From Chrysogorgia sp. JL179-B06 (Eukaryota > Cnidaria > Anthozoa > Scleralcyonacea > Chrysogorgiidae), in contig JAYKKM010000174.1 in assembly GCA_035772405.1 (NCBI GenBank), forward strand, positions 196,001 through 260,000: a DNA stretch of 64,000 bases. Direction: 5' to 3'. The translations under genes were made by a program, and so were the position numbers. Within the stretch, counting starts at the first letter, position 1. Every line of letters begins with the position of its first letter. Shown piece by piece: positions 52,460 to 64,000 of this stretch. Below the pieces are notes generated by a model. It did not search any database. It saw only the letters and a program-made list of their open reading frames with translations, and was not told the origin of the DNA.

Positions 52460-54776
52460 CCTAATCAATATAATATATGACATTACCAGAACACTTATAC
52501 ATGATGTTTGCTTGTCTTGCATCGGAGTCTGTCAGTTCCACATACGGGGTTTTGCCATTTAACGGTCGCTTAGGAACAATAGTGTCTTTGTTCCAGTCCT
52601 TGGAGAAGGCGTTGAAAGGGTAGTGCATGATACTAGCGTAGTCATATGGCTCGTTAACACTGTCCACTGCACCATCAACCACTTTGTCAAAGTTATATTT
52701 CATAGCTAAAACACAGGGAAATAGAAACATCATATATATATATATATATTGGTGTATACTGTTGTGGCAAGCATGCCTTTGATTGGTTTAAGGCGAAGCT
52801 CAATACATATACTACACGAAGTAGCATCTCTTACAATCAATCACATTGTCCCAGATGATCTCAATGTAGTTGTCACGGTCGGGCCGACTTTGCTCATGCC
52901 AAAACCCAATCACGTGACCAAGCTCGTGGACCATCACGTGTTTATAATCACATCTATCTCCAATGGAAACTTGAGTTTTAACACCTTGGTATCCCACGTA
53001 ACTTGCCCAACAACTGGAAAAAAAAACACGCACATCCTTTTTATTAGGGACCTTAAGATCTATCTGCACGACGGCAACCTAGGACGGCGAGAACGGTGTC
53101 GATTGACTAGCGTATTTGACACTCAAAGCTTATTTTATGATCTCCAAAACGCTTCAATATTTCTAAAACAATTATAGTGTCTGTGTTTAAGTCAATCGTA
53201 AAGTCATACCGTGATCACATAGGAATTGTGATGGCGGTAAATAAAAAGCGCAAAGTGTTTTGAAAGCTAATTATAGATTAATGATAGAGTGAATTGCATT
53301 CTAGGCCTCACCCTCCAGATCTGAAAAACTCCAGGTAATTCTTTTGGTCGGTTCTTTCGACAAAACGAATACATGTTCTCTTTTCCCACACAGCGATGGC
53401 CTCCCTGATAGATGTAAGAACACTTGGCAGGTTGACTAAATAAATAAATAGAGAAGAAGAGTTGTGGTTAATTGTTGTTGTTGTTGTTGCTGTTGTTATT
53501 GCTGCTGCTGCTGTTGTTATTGCTACTGCTGCTGTTGTTGCTCTGCTGCTGTTGTTGTTGCTGCTACTGCTGCTGTTGTTGTTGCTACTGTTACTGTTGT
53601 TGCTGTTGTTGCTCTGCTGCTGTTGTTGTTGCTACTACTGCTGCTGTTGTTGCTACTGTTACTGTTGTTGTTGTTGTTGCTACTGCTGCTGTTGTTGTTG
53701 CTACTACTGCTGCTGTTGTTGCTGTTGTTGCTACTGCTGCTGTTGTTGTTGCTACTACTGCTGCTGTTGTTGCTACTGTTACTGTTGTTGTTGTTGTTGT
53801 TGTTGTTGCTACTGCTGCTGTTGTTGCTACTACTGCTGTTGTTGCTGTTACTGTTATTGTTGTTACTGCTGCTGTTGTTGCTACTGTTACTGTTGTTGTT
53901 GTTGTTGTTGTTGCTACTGCTGCTGTTGTTGCTCTGCTGCTGTTGTTGCTACTGTTGTTGCTTCTGTTGTCGTTGTAATTGCTGCTTCTGTTGTTGCTCT
54001 GCTGCTGTTGTTGCTACTGTTGTTGCTTCTGTTGTCGTTGTAATTGCTGCTTCTGTTGTTGCTCTGCTGCTGTTGTTGCTACTGTTGTTGCTTCTGTTGT
54101 CGTTGTAATTTTGCTCTGCTGCTGTTGTTGCTACTGTTGTTGCTTCTGTTGTCGTTGTAATTGCTGCTTCTGTTGTTGCTCTGCTGCTGTTGTTGCTACT
54201 GTTGTTGCTTCTGTTGTCGTTGTAATTGCTGCTTCTGTTGTTGCTCTGCTGCTGTTGTTGCTACTGTTGTTGCTTCTGTTGTCGTTGTAATTGCTGCTTC
54301 TGTTGTTGCTACTGCTGCTGTTGTTGTTGTTCCTACTATTGTTGTTCCCTATTGTTGTTGTTTTTCTTGTTATTATTGCTGTTGTTATTGCTGTTGTTTT
54401 TACTTACTGACACTGCAGTCAAAAACGTAAGGTATAATAGCCCCTGGCCACCTCTCACTCTCACGGCCTGATGCGGCCCGTCCTGGTGGTCCGTAGATAT
54501 TGTTATACAATTTTATATTCACTTTCTGTTTATCCGTCAGTTTAATGTCTCCTTCAACTAGACCACTCTCAATTGGCGCAGGGCTGTATTTGGGATCTAA
54601 CGATGGAGGAAAGAAAGAGAAGAGTTGCGGGAGATTCCCTTGGTTACAGGTTTCCGTTTATAACTATGGGTGTAACAACCGTGGGTCTAACCTTGTGATA
54701 GGTTGAAGGGTCCTTTCGCTGCCTCTGCAACATACACTAGAAGTAGCATCAAGGTAATGACTTTCCGCAGGAACAT
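49137..54776 (-). CDS. secreted astacin metalloprotease with ShK and discoidin domains (13 exons, 617 aa)
   Basis: Minus-strand exons 54692-54776, 54408-54596, 53312-53435, 52835-53013, 52487-52705, 51973-52041, 51596-51823, 51320-51445, 51076-51219, 50447-50530, 49966-50130, 49420-49517 and 49137-49280 are all in phase (618 codons). Exon 1 is a signal peptide ([14 protein letters not shown]); exon 2 a propeptide ending in the astacin start [13 protein letters not shown]. Exon 4 has the zinc site [11 protein letters not shown] followed by EQSRPDRD, exon 5 the Met-turn SIMHY. Exon 7 holds two ShK domains, exon 8 a Pro/Thr linker, exon 9 a third ShK. Exons 10-13 form one F5/8 type C domain. Catalytic residues are intact. 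Related proteins act in development, matrix processing or venom; which applies here is unknown. Confidence 0.93.
49707..49780 (-). repeat. tRNA-Val-like SINE head
   Basis: On the minus strand GGCTTCCGTAGCTCAGTGG, an AAC anticodon region and the B-box GGGTTCAATTCC are followed by GGAAGGCC. It resembles a tRNA but has stem mismatches and lies inside a protein-gene intron, so it is read as a SINE rather than a tRNA gene. Confidence 0.6.
50565..51070. repeat. GGAA microsatellite
   Basis: About 500 bp of (GGAA)n with GGGA interruptions, in an intron of the first astacin gene directly next to the third ShK exon. The long K/E/G/R reading frames over it are repeat artefacts. Confidence 0.95.
52122..52462. 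repeat. GTCT microsatellite with TCTACG variant
   Basis: About 340 bp of (GTCT)n interrupted by CTACGGTCTGT units. Lies between exons 5 and 6 of the first astacin gene. Confidence 0.95.
53472..54360. repeat. TTG/CTG trinucleotide tract with 65 bp higher-order repeats
   Basis: About 890 bp of mixed TTG, CTG, CTA and TTA triplets in the intron between exons 2 and 3. The right half is organised in four or five copies of a roughly 60-65 bp unit containing GTTGTCGTTGTAATTGCTGC. The poly-Leu/Cys/Val frames are artefacts. Confidence 0.95.
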
Positions 54777-55040
54777 CTTCGAAAACCTATGAATACAAGA
54801 ACATCGTGAATTTCCAAGCATCTTAATTTGAAATCAAACTTACGACTTCGAACAAAGCAGGACAACGCTCGAGGAGATTTGTTGATTATGGAGCTCGGTG
54901 TTGTTAAACGATTGTTAGAATGCGATTAAGTTGGTCCTCTTTGATCTTTTACGGGATTTATATCCCACGAAGAAACCTCTGAAAAATCAAGTTACCTTTT
55001 CAACTTGGCGGAATTTCCTAAGTAACTTTCTTTAACGTCG

Positions 55041-55260
55041 GTTAATCGTCAGCTTTAAGCCATGGACGTGCATCAGGCCCACTTCTTAATCGTTAGCTTT
55101 AAGCCATGGACGTGCATCAGGCCTACTTGTTAATCGTTAGCTTTAAGCCATGGACGTGCATCAGGCCTACTTGTTAATCGTTAGCTTTAAGCCATGGACG
55201 TGCATCAGGCCTACTTGTTAATCGTTAGCTTTAAGCCATGGACGTGCATCTGGCCTACTT
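55041..55260. repeat. 44 bp tandem repeat, five copies
   Basis: Each unit contains CGTTAGCTTTAAGCCATGGA and CGTGCATCAGGCCTACTTG. The array lies about 260 bp upstream of the start codon of the first astacin gene, within its probable promoter. Confidence 0.9.
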
Positions 55261-56089
55261 TGGAGTAGGCCATCAAATTCATTTCACAACACCAAGCAGC
55301 AATCTCTCAAACCTTCCATATTCAACGAACATTCCTACAGTCAAATCCACTCAAACCTACCTTGCACCTACCTTTTGAAGCGTTGTTCCGGACTCAAAGG
55401 GAAGAACACGGTTATATTAAGCAATCCAAACACAAACCTTTATAATCACCATCAGTTCCTGATTACATTTGCACGAAGTATTGACACATATGGACAAATC
55501 TAATCATCTTCCAACAAAGCCATGTTGGATGGAGCACACACTTCGTTTGTAACACATTGTGTAATATAAATACACATGTTGTTTTTTAAACAAATAAATA
55601 ATTTGTGTACACATTCCTGCTTGCTTGCCTGAAATCAAAGCGCTGCATGCCTCCTTAGGCTACACATTCCAAGAAAACCCGAAGGATCTTTTTCATTTTT
55701 CATCGTCATTAGAATTACTACGTAAAACACCAAATAACTAACTTGATATTAAAGCAAAATAATCAATTTAAGGCTACAAACTTGAGCTTCTTTTTATGGA
55801 AAACAACGAAATTGCAACCGAATTTTGCAACCGAATGTGTTTAAAAAAGGTAAACTGGCAAACCAAACAAAAATGCTTCAGTGCTGTGCATCACTTTTAA
55901 CTAAATAATTCGTTAAAAAAGCTGTGTCAATAACCAATCAAAGACTATGGTAACTAATACATATTTATTCCTTTCTAATTGGCTAACAGATGTATACTAT
56001 TTCATAATTATTTTCTTTGCAAAAAAGGGATTTTCGTTGAGACATGTTACAATACGTATAATGAAGATAAGGGGGAAGTTTAGTTTAGT

Positions 56090-56210
56090 TTATTAGATTT
56101 ATCACTATCTTTTAGGTGAACGGAATACCCCAACAGGCTAGAAGCCCAATTGATAGGGGTTCCGAGGGCCTACGAGAGCAAATCCCGAGTTAAGGTGACT
56201 CGCGGATAGG
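56090..56210 (-). repeat. SINE 3' fragment
   Basis: Inverted partial copy of the SINE at 12685-12930, sharing GAATACCCCAACAGGCTAGA and AGCCCAATTGATAGGGG. Confidence 0.7.
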
Positions 56211-56379
56211 TGAAAATGACCAGTTTTTATCGCTTTAGTTTAAGGACAAAAGACACTTTTTTGTGATAATTTTTTATGGGTAGAAGTAAGGCTCTCAAGT
56301 TTTATTTAAATGTTAAAAACTGCACAAACCATGACCCTCATATTTTTAATTATTCTTTAATCGTATCGTCCTCTTGGTA

Positions 56380-63432
<7,053 letters not shown>

Positions 63433-64000
63433 CTTGAATTGTAAAAAAAAAATATTGTAAGACAATAATTATAAAATTGTAAATAAAATAAAGACGGCAT
63501 AAATAAACAATTAATATAATATAATACTCATTAATAATTTACCAAGAAAAGACAAAGGAAATCAATGATGGAGCTTGTATATCTGATAGAACCACTGGAT
63601 GCAGGATACAACCACTATAGTAGTTGTATCCGTAAATTACCACAAACATTTCCTTCGATTTTCTCGGCCAAAATTATGAATATTATCGCTAAACATGAAC
63701 GTTCACATGCTACATTCGCCCGTGTTATATCGGATATACAATCTGTCGCCTTCGGCTCGAGCTTGTTTATATCCGATACAACACTTCACAACATTCTAAA
63801 AAGTAAATTATAATTCCTATAAAGCTGGTTGTTTTATATGTTTTGTTGACCCTTATAACAAGTCTTCCTTGAAAAGTTTAGGTCGATACAATTGTTCCTT
63901 CTTGAGTCACGGAGGACTCTGTCTCCATGTGTGCATGTCCTCAAATATGGGTGTGTCTATACATGTCTTTATAACTATATAAGCCTATATAAGCCTATAG
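63433..64000. other. intron of the second astacin-type gene, no exon seen
   Basis: AT-rich with a small inverted repeat (TTATATCGGATATAC and its complement) at about 63722-63785. An 82-codon ORF here shows no family pattern. The window ends in TATAAGCCTATA repeats like the CTATAGG clusters. Confidence 0.5.

Larger units (their letters stand above)
54777..56379. other. spacer between the two astacin-type genes
   Basis: Contains the promoter side of the first gene, the 44 bp repeats at 55041-55260 and a SINE fragment at 56090-56210. No other exon was recognised. Confidence 0.55.

Noticed and set aside
53462..54471. Long poly-Leu, poly-Cys and poly-Val ORFs
   Set aside because: They translate a TTG/CTG triplet tract in an intron of the astacin gene.

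Overview
The window is animal nuclear DNA, most consistent with a cnidarian (probably anthozoan). The basis is intron-containing genes with GT/AG junctions whose phases agree, ShK-type cysteine domains joined to an astacin protease and F5/8 type C (discoidin) domains, abundant fold-back MITEs, tRNA-derived SINEs, and a Polinton-like virus element. All host exon models were assembled by eye from splice sites, codon phase and family motifs; no transcript or database evidence was available.

Layout. 1-2.9 kb: repeats only. 2.9-15.2 kb: three cytochrome b5 genes in tandem on the minus strand. A and B lie in an approximately 4 kb segmental duplication and share a six-exon, 134-residue structure. 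C is diverged and ends before any membrane anchor. 17.2-35.6 kb: a five-exon ML-domain (NPC2/GM2-activator-like) gene on the minus strand. Its second intron is about 14.8 kb long because it holds a short TA-flanked DNA transposon (18639-33268) that was itself hit by a 14,080 bp Polinton-like element (18909-32988). 35.8-41.7 kb: four near-identical tandem copies of a 1.47 kb unit. 42.0-44.4 kb: a complete GABARAP/Atg8 gene (plus strand). 45.3-48.9 kb: a complete eight-exon ADAT1 tRNA adenosine deaminase gene (minus strand). 49.1-54.8 kb: a complete 13-exon astacin-ShK-discoidin gene. 56.4-63.4 kb: its tandem paralog, whose 5' end lies beyond the window. The introns of these last two genes are packed with long microsatellites and minisatellites.

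The Polinton-like element is the main discovery candidate. It has about 530-550 bp terminal inverted repeats beginning AGT and a perfect 6 bp target duplication (TACAGT). Its genes are essentially all open. It encodes a retroviral-type integrase with a chromodomain, an A32-like packaging ATPase, a probable double-jelly-roll major capsid protein and a probable penton. Other genes are a GIY-YIG endonuclease, a candidate ssDNA-binding protein with an acidic tail, a TFIIB/VLTF3-like zinc-ribbon protein, a SLATT-like two-TM protein, a concanavalin-like protein and several small membrane proteins. I find no protein-primed DNA polymerase B and no adenain-type protease. Genes are organised around two divergent intergenic regions. 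One contains 11-bp-phased GAGCAA iterons. The other is a 22 bp bidirectional start region with mirrored AAATAAAATG. A TAATAAA-like motif precedes most starts, and perfect hairpins sit at the 3' ends of transcription units. The near identity of the two inverted repeats suggests a young insertion.
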